A DNA stretch of 64,000 nucleotides, taken from Enterobacter sp. RHBSTW-00175 (GTDB lineage: Bacteria > Pseudomonadota > Gammaproteobacteria > Enterobacterales > Enterobacteriaceae). This document shows positions 1 through 8,457 of this stretch, piece after piece (position 1 is the stretch's first letter; each line of letters opens with the position of its first letter). The stretch is taken from the NCBI RefSeq assembly GCF_013927005.1, contig NZ_CP055930.1, positions 372,001-436,000 on the forward strand, read 5' to 3'. Under the pieces are notes generated by a model that worked only from the letters and a program-made list of their open reading frames with translations, did not search any database and was not told the origin of the DNA. The position numbers and the translations under genes are program-made.

Positions 1-2
1 TG

Positions 3-383
3 ATTGGGCAAACCATCGTCAACGTGGAGATGGGTAAAGGCCGTAGCCGCATTTCGACCCTCGCTGCAGGCATTGTGCTGCTGGTGCTGGTCACCGCGCT
101 GAGCGAAGTGATGGCCAACATCCCGATGGCAGTTCTGGCCGGGATTATGGCGATTGTCGCCATCAAAACCTTCAGCTGGCACAGCATTCAGCCTGCGACG
201 GTGAAAGGGGCACCCATCGCAGAAACGGTGGTGATGCTGGTCACCGTAGCCGCGACGGTATCGACCGGTAATCTGGCCATTGGCGTGCTCGGCGGGATTA
301 TTGTAATGGCGATCCTCCCTGGGCGTATTAAGCGCAGGCACGAACTTACATCAGAAAAATCGTCGCCAGCCCAAGAAAAATAA
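3..383 (+). CDS. SulP-family anion transporter, C-terminal part (5' truncated by window edge)
   Basis: The reading frame is already open at the window start (I-G-Q-T-I-V-N-V-E-M) and runs to TAA at 381-383. It carries the SulP-type stretch around VEMGKGRSRISTLAAG, then three or four hydrophobic segments. SulP proteins are inner-membrane transporters of sulfate, bicarbonate or dicarboxylates; the substrate cannot be told from this fragment. The protein ends about 18 residues after the last hydrophobic segment with a charged tail, so the cytoplasmic STAS domain that usually follows is missing. Its 3' end overlaps the convergent mgtE 3' end by 38 bp. An internal GTG or ATG start near 24-30 is possible but unlikely, because the conserved frame continues upstream. 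Confidence 0.8.
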   Translation: MGQTIVNVEMGKGRSRISTLAAGIVLLVLVTALSEVMANIPMAVLAGIMAIVAIKTFSWHSIQPATVKGAPIAETVVMLVTVAATVSTGNLAIGVLGGIIVMAILPGRIKRRHELTSEKSSPAQEK

Positions 384-1782
384 AGAAACCGCCGGTATCG
401 GTAATGGCGGTGATCATCACGCTCGACCCCACCGCGGGGTCGCGCCCAAGCCTGGTCATCGTCATTGGGATAATCACCCCCATCATGGCGGCCATCAGCA
501 GGTTAAGCACCATCGCCAGCATCATCACACCGCCTAGTGCCATATCGCTGTACAGCCACCATGTTATCCCTCCCATGATCCCGCCCCATACCAGGCCGTT
601 AATCAGTGCCACCCCCATTTCCCTGAAGATGAGGAACGCGAAGTTACCGGGCTGAATGTTTTCCAGCGCCAGAGCGCGAACAATCATAGTAATGGTCTGG
701 TTTCCGGTGTTCCCGCCAATCCCGGCGACGATAGGCATCAGAGAGGCCAGCGCCACCAGTTGCGAAATCGTGTGTTCAAAGCCATCAATCACGCGGGAGG
801 CAATGAACGCGGTACAGAGGTTAATGGCAAGCCATGCCCAGCGCGTTTTAACGGCTTTTCCCACCGAGGCGTGTACGTCATCTTCCGCACTCAACCCCCC
901 GAGAGCACGCAGGTCGTTATCGGTTTCTTCGTAAACCACGTCAACAATCTCATCGACGGTCAGACGCCCCATCAGTTTGCCCACGGAATCCACCACCGCC
1001 GCACTGACCAGGTCGTCACGTTCGAAGGTTCGTGCCGCTTTTTCGGCGTCATCTTCAGGTGAGAAGACCATTGGCTCGGTTTCCATCACCTCACTCACCC
1101 GCCGCTGCGCACTGTTCAGCAGAATGGTTTTCAGCTCAAGCTCACCCAGCAGGGTTTTATCACGCGAGGTCACAAACAGCTTATCGGTGTTGTCCGGCAT
1201 CTTGCCCAGGCGGCGCAGATAGCGCTGCACCGCCCCAAGCGTCACGTCCGGGCGTACCGTGATGACGCCAAACTCCATAATCGCGCCGACGCTGTTTTTC
1301 TCGTAATGCATCACCTGGCGTACACGGGCACGCTCATCGGCTGGCAGTGACGCCAGCAGTCGGCCGGTCAAATTTCGCGGCAGGTGCTGAACAAGGTAAA
1401 TCTGCTCGTCGATATCCAGGGTCTGCACCGCATCAAGAATATCCCGGTCACTCATCTCATCAATGAGGTCATCCCAGACGTTTTCGGAAGCTTCCAGTAA
1501 TACCTGACCACGTTCGTGATCCTCAACCAGACGCCACAGTGCGTGACGCTCTTCGGATGGGAGAGCTTCAAGAGTATCCGCCAGGTCAGGCGGCGGAAGA
1601 TGAGCAACCAGCGCACCTACCTCAGCAATATCGTCGGATAAGGTGCCGACATCATATTGCTCAGCCAGGGTCAGTTTGCCTAATAACGCTGAAGTGACCG
1701 CTTTATCGGTCGTGAGAAGCCAGATGAGCCGCGCACGCTCCTGGTCGCGCAGCCTTGCGCTGTTTTTGTTTATTACCGACAT
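346..1782 (-). CDS. mgtE: Magnesium transporter MgtE
   Basis: The product is a 478-aa Mg2+ channel/transporter of the inner membrane. Domain order fits the family: an N-terminal helical MgtE_N domain (about residues 30-130), two CBS domains (about 135-275) that sense cytoplasmic Mg2+, and a C-terminal membrane domain with five helices. The pore motif PIVAGIGGNTGNQ is present near residue 355 and the last helix carries AITDTGG. The ATG at 1782 is preferred to the upstream in-frame TTG at 1785. A REP element lies upstream at 1892-1925. E. coli K-12 has no mgtE here, so this is accessory relative to that genome. Function is inferred from family membership. Confidence 0.93.
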   Translation of the reverse strand: MSVINKNSARLRDQERARLIWLLTTDKAVTSALLGKLTLAEQYDVGTLSDDIAEVGALVAHLPPPDLADTLEALPSEERHALWRLVEDHERGQVLLEASENVWDDLIDEMSDRDILDAVQTLDIDEQIYLVQHLPRNLTGRLLASLPADERARVRQVMHYEKNSVGAIMEFGVITVRPDVTLGAVQRYLRRLGKMPDNTDKLFVTSRDKTLLGELELKTILLNSAQRRVSEVMETEPMVFSPEDDAEKAARTFERDDLVSAAVVDSVGKLMGRLTVDEIVDVVYEETDNDLRALGGLSAEDDVHASVGKAVKTRWAWLAINLCTAFIASRVIDGFEHTISQLVALASLMPIVAGIGGNTGNQTITMIVRALALENIQPGNFAFLIFREMGVALINGLVWGGIMGGITWWLYSDMALGGVMMLAMVLNLLMAAMMGVIIPMTMTRLGRDPAVGSSVMITAITDTGGFFIFLGLATIFLM

Positions 1783-1891
1783 CAATCATTAATCCATGAA
1801 ATGAGATGACATCAAGCATAGCGCGGGGATATGTAAATAAGAATAAACAACGGGACGGGATGGGCAAAAAAGCAGCGAGGAAATATAAAAA

Positions 1892-1925
1892 GTAGGCCGG
1901 GTAATGCGAAGCCGCCACCCGGCAC
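1892..1925. repeat. REP-like palindrome
   Basis: Inverted arms gccgggt (1896-1902) and acccggc (1917-1923) flank a short loop, with the gtaggccggg edge typical of enterobacterial REP/BIME units. It lies between the 3' end of yojI and the 5' end of mgtE. Similar units occur at 41165-41194 and 60702-60733. Confidence 0.75.
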
Positions 1926-1933
1926 ACAAACTC

Positions 1934-3577
1934 TTACGCCGTACGCGCCACCGCATCACGGGACGCAGCATCGCGCTCTTCACCTATCAACTCACTCAAC
2001 TGTCCGTCACGCATCTCCAGCAGGCGATCGGCGTGAATGAAGTAGTGATCGTCGTGGCTGATGGCAAAGATGGTTTTGCCCATTTCCTGCATCAACGGCA
2101 ACAACACCTGATAAAATTCGCGGCGGAAATGCGGATCCTGATCGGCGGCCCACTCATCCAGCAGGATGATGTCACGCTCCTCCGCCAGCGCCAGCAGCAG
2201 CGCCACGCGTTTCTTCTGCCCTTTGGACAGCTTGAGGTTCAGGATCTTGCCCTCTTTCAGCTCCAGCTTATGCGACATTTGCAGATGCGAAAGCCACTTC
2301 TCCACCAAAGCCGGATTCGCCTGCTGCCCCTCTGATCCCAGCAGTTGCTCGAACAGCCAGACATCGGTGAACACCGCTGAAAACAGCTTGCGGTAGTCCT
2401 CCGGTTTCTCTGCGTTCAGCGTATTGCCATCCAGCAGGATCTCACCGGACTGCGGCTGGTATAGCCCGGTCAGTAACATCGCCAGTGTTGATTTCCCGCT
2501 GCCGTTACCGCCAATAAGGAAAAGCAGCTCACCCCGGTGAATGGTGAGATTAACCGGACCAACCGAAAACGCGCTGTCCTGGTAGCGGAAAGTCACATTA
2601 CGCAGTTCCAGGGTTTTCCAGTCCGGGAATGCCTTAGGGCGCGGGAACTCGGCTTTAAACGGCGCGAGGTCGAATTTTTTCAGTTTGTTGAAAGCTACCT
2701 GGGCGCTCAGCAGCGTCGGCAGGGCCCCTACGGCAGAAAGCAGCGGCGTGCGCAAAAACAGCAGCGTCAGCGAGTAGGTCGCCGCGACATTGGTGTCAGC
2801 CCATCCCAGACTGTTTGCCATCCAGAACACCAGGCCAATGGCACCCAGCATCATGATGTTTGACCAGTTCACCGCGCTCAGGTGGAAGGTATCCGCCCGG
2901 ATAATGTGATGACGATACTCGCGGGCATCCGGGATATAGAGATGATTAAAGATATGCTCGGCACGTTCGCGGTTCAGCGTCAGCTCTTTGCGCCCTTCCA
3001 GCACCGTCTGATAATCGTTATAGAGCTTATCTTCCGTTTCACGCAGCACCGCCATGTGTTTGTAGACACGCGCCACCAGCAGGTAACCGCCCCAGATGGT
3101 GACCACAATCCACAGCGCGGTCACTGCCAGCATTTTGGTTGAGAGCCAGGCAAGATAAGCCGCCGAGCCAAAGGTCAAAATAATCCCCTGCACCAGCTCC
3201 GGCAGACGCACAAATGCGATGGTAATGGCACGCACATCGCTGGTCAGCCCCGCCAGCAGAGAAGCACTGCCGAGTTGCTCGACGCGCTCTACCTGGGTGT
3301 CCAGAATTCGCTTGATAAACTCGCTACGCAGGCGATAAACAAAGTGGTGGCCCAGCGCGGTTAACGCCAGCTGGGAGCCTAACGTCACGGCCATCAACAG
3401 TAACAGCAAACCCAGAAACTCTGGCAGAACGGACAATGACGTGTCGACCATTTCAATCAGTCGCACATTGATGAACGCGATCAGGCCAATACCTAACGCC
3501 GCGCTGGCCAGGCTTAATGCCATCACCGCCATAAAAGGCCAGCGGTACTGACGCCAGACAAGAAGAAGTAGTTGCAT
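1934..3577 (-). CDS. yojI: ABC transporter YojI, fused permease and ATPase
   Basis: The product is a 547-aa exporter half-transporter. An N-terminal six-helix membrane domain (about residues 1-310) is followed by an ATPase with Walker [10 protein letters not shown] (about 353-361), an LSKGQKKR signature and Walker B IILLDEW. In E. coli, YojI works with TolC to export the peptide antibiotic microcin J25; the natural substrate is uncertain. I chose the ATG at 3577 ([13 protein letters not shown]), which matches the E. coli N terminus, over an in-frame TTG at 3595. The ribosome binding site is weak. It precedes mgtE on the same strand but is probably a separate unit, since a REP element lies between them. 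Confidence 0.94.
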   Translation of the reverse strand: MQLLLLVWRQYRWPFMAVMALSLASAALGIGLIAFINVRLIEMVDTSLSVLPEFLGLLLLLMAVTLGSQLALTALGHHFVYRLRSEFIKRILDTQVERVEQLGSASLLAGLTSDVRAITIAFVRLPELVQGIILTFGSAAYLAWLSTKMLAVTALWIVVTIWGGYLLVARVYKHMAVLRETEDKLYNDYQTVLEGRKELTLNRERAEHIFNHLYIPDAREYRHHIIRADTFHLSAVNWSNIMMLGAIGLVFWMANSLGWADTNVAATYSLTLLFLRTPLLSAVGALPTLLSAQVAFNKLKKFDLAPFKAEFPRPKAFPDWKTLELRNVTFRYQDSAFSVGPVNLTIHRGELLFLIGGNGSGKSTLAMLLTGLYQPQSGEILLDGNTLNAEKPEDYRKLFSAVFTDVWLFEQLLGSEGQQANPALVEKWLSHLQMSHKLELKEGKILNLKLSKGQKKRVALLLALAEERDIILLDEWAADQDPHFRREFYQVLLPLMQEMGKTIFAISHDDHYFIHADRLLEMRDGQLSELIGEERDAASRDAVARTA

Positions 3578-3653
3578 ACAGAGCAATCCAGGCAATAAAA
3601 ATCAGCCAGCAGTGTAAACTGCCCCGCGCTCACATCAAGAATAATTCTTATTT

Positions 3654-4304
3654 TTATTCGCTATACGCTGCCTGACGGAAGGTCAGGTTATAGCGGAACG
3701 CTTGCGTCTGCGGATGAAAACCCGGTTTAAGCGGCTGAATACCGTGATAGTAGAGCCGCGATTCCCCGCCCCACACCACCACGTCGCCATGCTCCAGCAT
3801 CAGGCGTTTCAGCGGATCGTTACGCCGCAATCCACCAAACTGAAAGACCGCCTGCAGCCCTAAAGAGACTGAGACGATGGGCGCCCGTAAATCCGGCTCA
3901 TCTTTATCCTGATGCAGCGAGAGCTTCGCGCCGACGGCATAACGGTTAATCAGGCAGGCATCCGGGGTAAAATCGGCATAACCCGCAGCCACGGCGGCAT
4001 CATGGCACAACGCCAGAAACGCATCGGGCATGGCTGGCCAGTGGTTACCCGTTATTGGATCTACTGGGGCGTAAAGATAACCGCGATCGTCCGTCGTCCA
4101 GCCTAACCTGCCGCAGTTGGTCATCGCCACTGACATGGTATAGCCGCCCGGCGTCACCATATGGCGAAACGGCGAGCGTGCCGCGACGGTATTTATACCG
4201 TCAAACAGCGCCGCCGCGCGGGATAGCGCAAAACGACGCAGGATCACCGCACCCGGTGCCAGCGGCTCTTGCCAGGGTTCAGCCTCTGCGAACAGATCGA
4301 GCAT
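3654..4304 (-). CDS. alkB: DNA repair dioxygenase AlkB
   Basis: The product is a 216-aa Fe(II)/2-oxoglutarate dioxygenase that oxidatively removes methyl groups from 1-methyladenine and 3-methylcytosine. The iron ligands are visible as HQD (H131, D133) and the later H in YYHGIQP (H187). The 2-oxoglutarate-binding arginines lie in FRYNLTFRQ. Length equals the E. coli enzyme. Its ATG overlaps the ada stop codon by one base (TAATG) and is preceded by a strong GGAGGG. It is therefore translationally coupled to ada and belongs to the Ada-controlled adaptive response. Confidence 0.97.
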   Translation of the reverse strand: MLDLFAEAEPWQEPLAPGAVILRRFALSRAAALFDGINTVAARSPFRHMVTPGGYTMSVAMTNCGRLGWTTDDRGYLYAPVDPITGNHWPAMPDAFLALCHDAAVAAGYADFTPDACLINRYAVGAKLSLHQDKDEPDLRAPIVSVSLGLQAVFQFGGLRRNDPLKRLMLEHGDVVVWGGESRLYYHGIQPLKPGFHPQTQAFRYNLTFRQAAYSE

Positions 4305-5365
4305 TATCCCTCCCGGTTTTTCGCTTCACGTTGTAATAACAGCGCCTTGCGCGCAGTGCCCCAGCGGTAGCCTGAAAGTGCGCCATCGTTGCGCACCACC
4401 CGATGACAGGGGATCACTATCGCCAGCTTATTGGCAGCACATGCCCCGGCAACGGCGCGCACCGCGGCGGGTTTCCCAATGGTTTTCGCCACCTGCTGAT
4501 AGCTTGCCGTTTCACCGCAGGGGATGGCGCGCAACGCCTGCCAGACCTGCTGCTGGAAAGCGGTGCCGCGAATATCCAGCGGTAACGTTAACGGGGTATT
4601 TTGGTTGTCGAGGCTTGCGATAACCTGGCGAACCCGCAGCGCAAAAGCGCCGTCCGCAGGCTCGGGCTGGGCATGGGGAAACAGGGAATGCAGCTCATCC
4701 GTTAACGTCGCGTCGTCATCACCCAGCAAAATAGCGCAGATCCCCCGCTCGCTTTCCGCCACCAGGCAGCGGCCTAAGGTGCAGTTACTCAGCGCGTAAT
4801 GCACTGCAACATCACCTTTACGGTACTGTTTTGCGGTCATACCCAACGCGCTATCGGCTTTACGATAATAACTGCTGCTGTCGGGAAAACCTGCGGCCAG
4901 CACGGCATCGGTAATTTTATCGCCCTGTGCCAGCGCACTGCGCAGGCGACGATCGCGTGCTGCCTGCTGCCAGGCTTTGGGCGTCATGCCGGTGATGGAT
5001 TTAAACAGGCGATGGAAATGGAATGGACTCATCGCCACCTGCTGCGAAAGCAGTTCAAGGGTAATGGACGAGTCCTGTTCCAGCAGACGGCAGGCCTGTT
5101 CGACTTTTGCCAGTTTCTGCTCCTGCGGGTCACGTTTATCCGGCATACAGCGCTTGCAGGGGCGAAAGCCATCCTGCCCCGCATGTTGGGCATCAGGATA
5201 AAAGCGAACATTTTTGCGCAGCGCATGGCGTGCCCGGCAGGACGGGCGGCAAAAGATACCGGTCGTTTGCACGGCAAAGACAAACTGATTATCGGCGCGT
5301 GGATCGCGGGCGAGCACGGCCTGCCAGCGATCCTCATCGGTTTTAAAGGTCAGGTTTTTCATCAT
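4304..5365 (-). CDS. ada: Bifunctional methylphosphotriester/O6-methylguanine methyltransferase and activator Ada
   Basis: The product is 353 aa. The N-terminal zinc domain has the four cysteines FCRPSC and CKRC; the first accepts methyl groups from phosphotriesters and switches Ada into an activator. An AraC-type helix-turn-helix follows (about residues 85-180). The C-terminal O6-methylguanine-DNA methyltransferase domain has the IPCHRV acceptor cysteine near residue 320. The start is the first of two adjacent ATG codons after a TAAGAGGAGCC ribosome binding site. It forms an operon with alkB. All catalytic residues are present, so an intact adaptive response to alkylation is expected. Confidence 0.97.
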   Translation of the reverse strand: MMKNLTFKTDEDRWQAVLARDPRADNQFVFAVQTTGIFCRPSCRARHALRKNVRFYPDAQHAGQDGFRPCKRCMPDKRDPQEQKLAKVEQACRLLEQDSSITLELLSQQVAMSPFHFHRLFKSITGMTPKAWQQAARDRRLRSALAQGDKITDAVLAAGFPDSSSYYRKADSALGMTAKQYRKGDVAVHYALSNCTLGRCLVAESERGICAILLGDDDATLTDELHSLFPHAQPEPADGAFALRVRQVIASLDNQNTPLTLPLDIRGTAFQQQVWQALRAIPCGETASYQQVAKTIGKPAAVRAVAGACAANKLAIVIPCHRVVRNDGALSGYRWGTARKALLLQREAKNREG

Positions 5366-5434
5366 CGGCTCCTCTTACAAGCATACTCATACCTTGCCTG
5401 AGTGCCACCGGACAAAAACCCGTAACCTTGCTTT

Positions 5435-6493
5435 TTAATTTTGTTCGCTCACGAGGAAACTTTCAAACTGCGGGGAGCTCCAGGTTTTAAACCCATCGCC
5501 CTCTTTGGTTATCATGTACACCGCAAGGCCTTCCTGACGCACCACCTCTTTAGCCTTTTCCGGGCCAAGGACCATTAACCCGGTGTCCCAGGCATCGGCT
5601 TCCAGGGCGGTCGGGGCGATCACCGTCACGGACACCAGATTGTGTTCGATCGGACGCCCCGTTTGCGGATCGATAACATGTGAAATGCGTTTGCCGTCCA
5701 GCTCGTAATAGTTGCGGTAGCTGCCGGACGTACTGATCCCGTGGCCGTTGATATCTACAATTGCCTGCACGGCGTTTTGTTGATCGGTCGGTTTTTGAAT
5801 GGCCACGCGCCACGCTTTGCCCGTGGCGTTCATCCCCCGGCTGACTAAGGCTCCACCTACCGACACCAGATAACGCGAGATCCCTTCCTGAGTCATCAGT
5901 GCCGCAAGGTGATCGGCGGCATAGCCCTCTCCTACCGTTGAGAGATCGACAAACAAATCAGGAATGTCTTTTTGCAGATACTGCTGCCCGTACTGATTAA
6001 TCACCGTTAAATGCTGCAAACCCGTTCTGGCGCGCGCATCATCAATAGCCGCCTGATCGGGCGTTGTCACCGGCTGTTTATTCGGACCAAATCCCCACAG
6101 GTTTACCAGCGGCCCAACTGTGACATCCATAGCGCCGTTTGTTTTATAACCCACGCGCATCGCCTCAATTACGATATCAGCCATCGCTTCACTTACCGGC
6201 CAGAGCGAGGTGCTTTTCGAGAGGTTAAAGCGCATCAGCGCAGAGTCATTTTTGTATGTGGAAAGCAGTTGATCGTCGGCATCAAGCTGTGCCTGAATTT
6301 TACCGCGCAGATCGTCGGCACGTGCACTATCGAGGTGCATCACGCTGACACGCCAGAAGGTGCCCATCGTTTTGCCTTCCAGAACGGTTGCCGCTGGGGT
6401 GTCTGTTTTCGCCACCGGGGGGGTGGAAGAGTCACATGCTGTCAGGAAAAAAAGGGTAGCCAGAAAGCTGGCGCGTAAAAAAGTCATGTCCAT
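5435..6493 (-). CDS. apbE: FAD:protein FMN transferase ApbE (lipoprotein)
   Basis: The product is 352 aa. It attaches FMN covalently to threonine residues of flavoproteins such as the Nqr and Rnf subunits, in the periplasm. The N terminus is a lipoprotein signal with lipobox LTAC near residues 17-20. Conserved ApbE motifs include GKTMGTFW, DLSTVGEGYAAD, SVGGAL and HVIDPQTGRP. The ATG at 6493 has an AGGATAA ribosome binding site. It lies between ada and ompC as in E. coli and is separated from ompC by the ompC terminator. Confidence 0.96.
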   Translation of the reverse strand: MDMTFLRASFLATLFFLTACDSSTPPVAKTDTPAATVLEGKTMGTFWRVSVMHLDSARADDLRGKIQAQLDADDQLLSTYKNDSALMRFNLSKSTSLWPVSEAMADIVIEAMRVGYKTNGAMDVTVGPLVNLWGFGPNKQPVTTPDQAAIDDARARTGLQHLTVINQYGQQYLQKDIPDLFVDLSTVGEGYAADHLAALMTQEGISRYLVSVGGALVSRGMNATGKAWRVAIQKPTDQQNAVQAIVDINGHGISTSGSYRNYYELDGKRISHVIDPQTGRPIEHNLVSVTVIAPTALEADAWDTGLMVLGPEKAKEVVRQEGLAVYMITKEGDGFKTWSSPQFESFLVSEQN

Positions 6494-6565
6494 TCATTAT
6501 TATCCTCATGCCAGGCCGGCAAGAGTACACCAAAAAGGGTCATTTGTAAGACCCCAAAAAAAGTA

Positions 6566-6592
6566 TGAAAAAAGGGGCCAGATGGCCCCTTT
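6566..6592 (-). terminator. Rho-independent terminator of ompC
   Basis: Read on the minus strand, a GC stem GGGGCC/GGCCCC (6574-6589) with a 4-nt loop is followed by a run of T. It sits 18 bases past the ompC stop codon. Confidence 0.9.
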
Positions 6593-6609
6593 GTAATACT
6601 GAGAAGCGA

Positions 6610-7716
6610 TTAGAACTGGTAAACCAGACCCAGCGCTACGATGTCATCAGTACCGATACCAGCCTGTTTGGTGAAGTTGTTGTCATCCAGCAGGTTGATT
6701 TTGTAGTCCACGTAGGTAGACATGTTTTTGTTGAAGTAGTAAGTCGCGCCAACATCAACATATTTCAGCAGATCTTCGTCGCCGTAACCTTCGATGTCCT
6801 TACCTTTAGACTGGAGGTAAGCCACGGAAGGACGCAGACCGAAGTCGAACTGGTACTGAGCAACCACTTCGAAGTTCTGCGCTTTGTTTGCAAAACCGTA
6901 GATGTCGCTGCTGCTCTGGGAGTTACCAAAACGGGTTGCGTTATAGGTCTGAGAGTACTGAGCGGCCAGATAGATGTTGTTCGCATCATATTTCAGACCA
7001 CCAGAGTAGACTTCAGCGTGATCGCCGTTACCCAGCGCTGCGGTGTTGTTCTGATCGTAAGTACGTTTGGAAGAAGACATAGCACCACCGATGCTGAAGC
7101 CTTCGCCCAGGTTGTAGGTCAGGGATGCACCGTAACCGTCACCGTTCTGTTTCAGGGTGCTACGACCGGTGTTGTTCTCACCGTCTACGCTACCGTTTTT
7201 GCCCTGATACTGAAGAGCAAAATTCAGGCCATCAACCAGACCAAAGAAGTCCTGGTTACGGTAGGTTGCTACGCCGTTAGCACGGGATTGCAGGAAGTTA
7301 TCTGCACCGTAGGTGTCGCCGCCGAATTCTGGCAGAACGTCGGTCCAGGAGGTCACGTCGTAGATAACGCCGTAGTTACGACCGTAATCGAAAGAACCCG
7401 CATCGGCGAATTTCAGACCTGCGAACGCAACACGCGTCCAGGCCTGGTTGTCGCTTTCAGAGGTATTACCCTGAATCTGGTATTCCCATTGGCCATAACC
7501 GGTCAGCTGATCGTTAACCTGAGTTTCGCCTTTGAAGCCGATACGCATGTAGGTCTGGTCGCCGTCGTTACCTTTGTCGTCGGAGAAATAGTGCAGGCCG
7601 TCGACTTTACCGTACAGATCTAATTTGTTGCCGTCTTTGTTATAAATTTCAGCCGCATTTGCTGCGCCTGCTACCAGCAGTGCTGGTACCAGGAGGGACA
7701 GTACTTTAACTTTCAT
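6610..7716 (-). CDS. ompC: Outer-membrane porin OmpC
   Basis: The product is a 368-aa trimeric general-diffusion porin. A signal peptide ends in [11 protein letters not shown] (cleavage after residue 21). The mature protein has the 16-strand porin pattern, the constriction loop L3 with PEFGGD, and the terminal ...VYQF with C-terminal Phe needed for BAM assembly. The sequence resembles Enterobacter Omp36 most. The frame is intact, with no loop deletions obvious by eye. The ribosome binding site GAGGG precedes the ATG. Expression is controlled by OmpR boxes upstream. Confidence 0.97.
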   Translation of the reverse strand: MKVKVLSLLVPALLVAGAANAAEIYNKDGNKLDLYGKVDGLHYFSDDKGNDGDQTYMRIGFKGETQVNDQLTGYGQWEYQIQGNTSESDNQAWTRVAFAGLKFADAGSFDYGRNYGVIYDVTSWTDVLPEFGGDTYGADNFLQSRANGVATYRNQDFFGLVDGLNFALQYQGKNGSVDGENNTGRSTLKQNGDGYGASLTYNLGEGFSIGGAMSSSKRTYDQNNTAALGNGDHAEVYSGGLKYDANNIYLAAQYSQTYNATRFGNSQSSSDIYGFANKAQNFEVVAQYQFDFGLRPSVAYLQSKGKDIEGYGDEDLLKYVDVGATYYFNKNMSTYVDYKINLLDDNNFTKQAGIGTDDIVALGLVYQF

Positions 7717-7794
7717 GTTATTAACCCTCTGTTATATGCCTTATTATTACCACTGCTTACTGATTAACCCTCTTAACCAGTCGGCAATTTCATT

Positions 7795-7825
7795 CTCCTT
7801 AAAATTACAGAATAATCCAACGGGA
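7795..7825 (-). promoter_or_regulatory. ompC promoter core
   Basis: The minus-strand sequence around 7795-7845 closely follows the E. coli ompC promoter (TTGGATTATTCTG, then AAGGAGAATG). The -10 is TATTCT (7810-7815) and the inferred start site is near 7797, about 80 nt before the ATG, which matches the long ompC leader of E. coli. There is no good -35, as expected for an OmpR-dependent promoter. Confidence 0.8.
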
Positions 7826-7844
7826 ATATGATACGAAAACTTTG

Positions 7845-7900
7845 AAGATGTTTCATTTTCCACCCAAGATGTTTCATTTTGTAAATTCTCGGGAACTTTT
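7845..7900 (-). promoter_or_regulatory. OmpR boxes upstream of ompC
   Basis: Two direct copies of gatgtttcatttt (7847-7859 and 7868-7880) are spaced exactly 21 bp, two helical turns. On the minus strand they read AAAATGAAACATC, as in the E. coli ompC C1/C2 OmpR sites. A weaker third copy probably extends to about 7900. Confidence 0.78.
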
Positions 7901-8040
7901 ACAAAGCACGAAGAGCTTAGAAATATAGCACTTATAATCAAACGAAAAAGTTCACCATACAAAATCAATGAGTTACATTGAAAAATGTTACAGCACTGAA
8001 TGACAAAACAAAATCCAGCAAAATCACTAAAATAACTCTC

Positions 8041-8133
8041 GCTATCATCATTAACTTTATTTATTACCGTCATTCAGTTTTGAATGTCTGTTTATCCCTA
8101 ATTGAACCGAATGCTGAGCATTCGGTTTTTTTT
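8041..8133 (+). ncRNA. micF: MicF antisense sRNA
   Basis: The sequence starts GCTATCATCATTAACTTTAT and is nearly identical to E. coli MicF over its 5' half, the part that pairs with the ompF ribosome binding region. It ends in a terminator hairpin, aaccgaatg/cattcggtt (8105-8127), and a run of nine T (8126-8134). It is transcribed divergently from ompC and shares the OmpR-controlled region. It lowers OmpF synthesis when OmpC rises. Confidence 0.95.
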
Positions 8134-8457
8134 TACCTTTCTTTACGTAATTATATTTTCGTTGTGCTACCGCCATGAAATCATAACGACTATTAATTAA
8201 ATACAGCCGAAATCATCTCTCCGTATTCACCGTTGCTACAAAGCATAATTTCTTGTTAAATCGTGCTATTTTCTGAACCTCGCTGCTCCTTATTTGTACA
8301 AACGCGCGCGAGTTGTACACGTTTAATGCAACGTTGTGCAGGGATAATCGCCACGGAAAAAGTCATCTATTCACAGGCTACGGCGCTGGAAATTCAGTTA
8401 TTACCCTTTATACTGCCCTATCCCATTAAAGCGCGGCCATCACGGGTTAACATATCA
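8134..8457. other. Intergenic region micF-rcsD
   Basis: These 324 bp are AT-rich at the left and hold the rcsD promoter region. The long open frame that precedes rcsD (from 8263) has no conserved protein content before the RcsD start. I see no further gene. Confidence 0.6.

Noticed and set aside
6610..7716. Possible porin inactivation contributing to resistance
   Set aside because: The ompC frame is complete, with signal peptide, loop 3 PEFGGD and terminal Phe; no stop, frameshift or obvious loop insertion.
7747..8073. A 108-codon minus-strand frame in the ompC upstream region
   Set aside because: It runs through the OmpR boxes, the ompC promoter and part of micF; no ribosome binding site or homology.
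8263..8457. N-terminal extension of rcsD by 65 codons
   Set aside because: The extension has no similarity to RcsD and the ATG at 8458 gives exactly the E. coli length.
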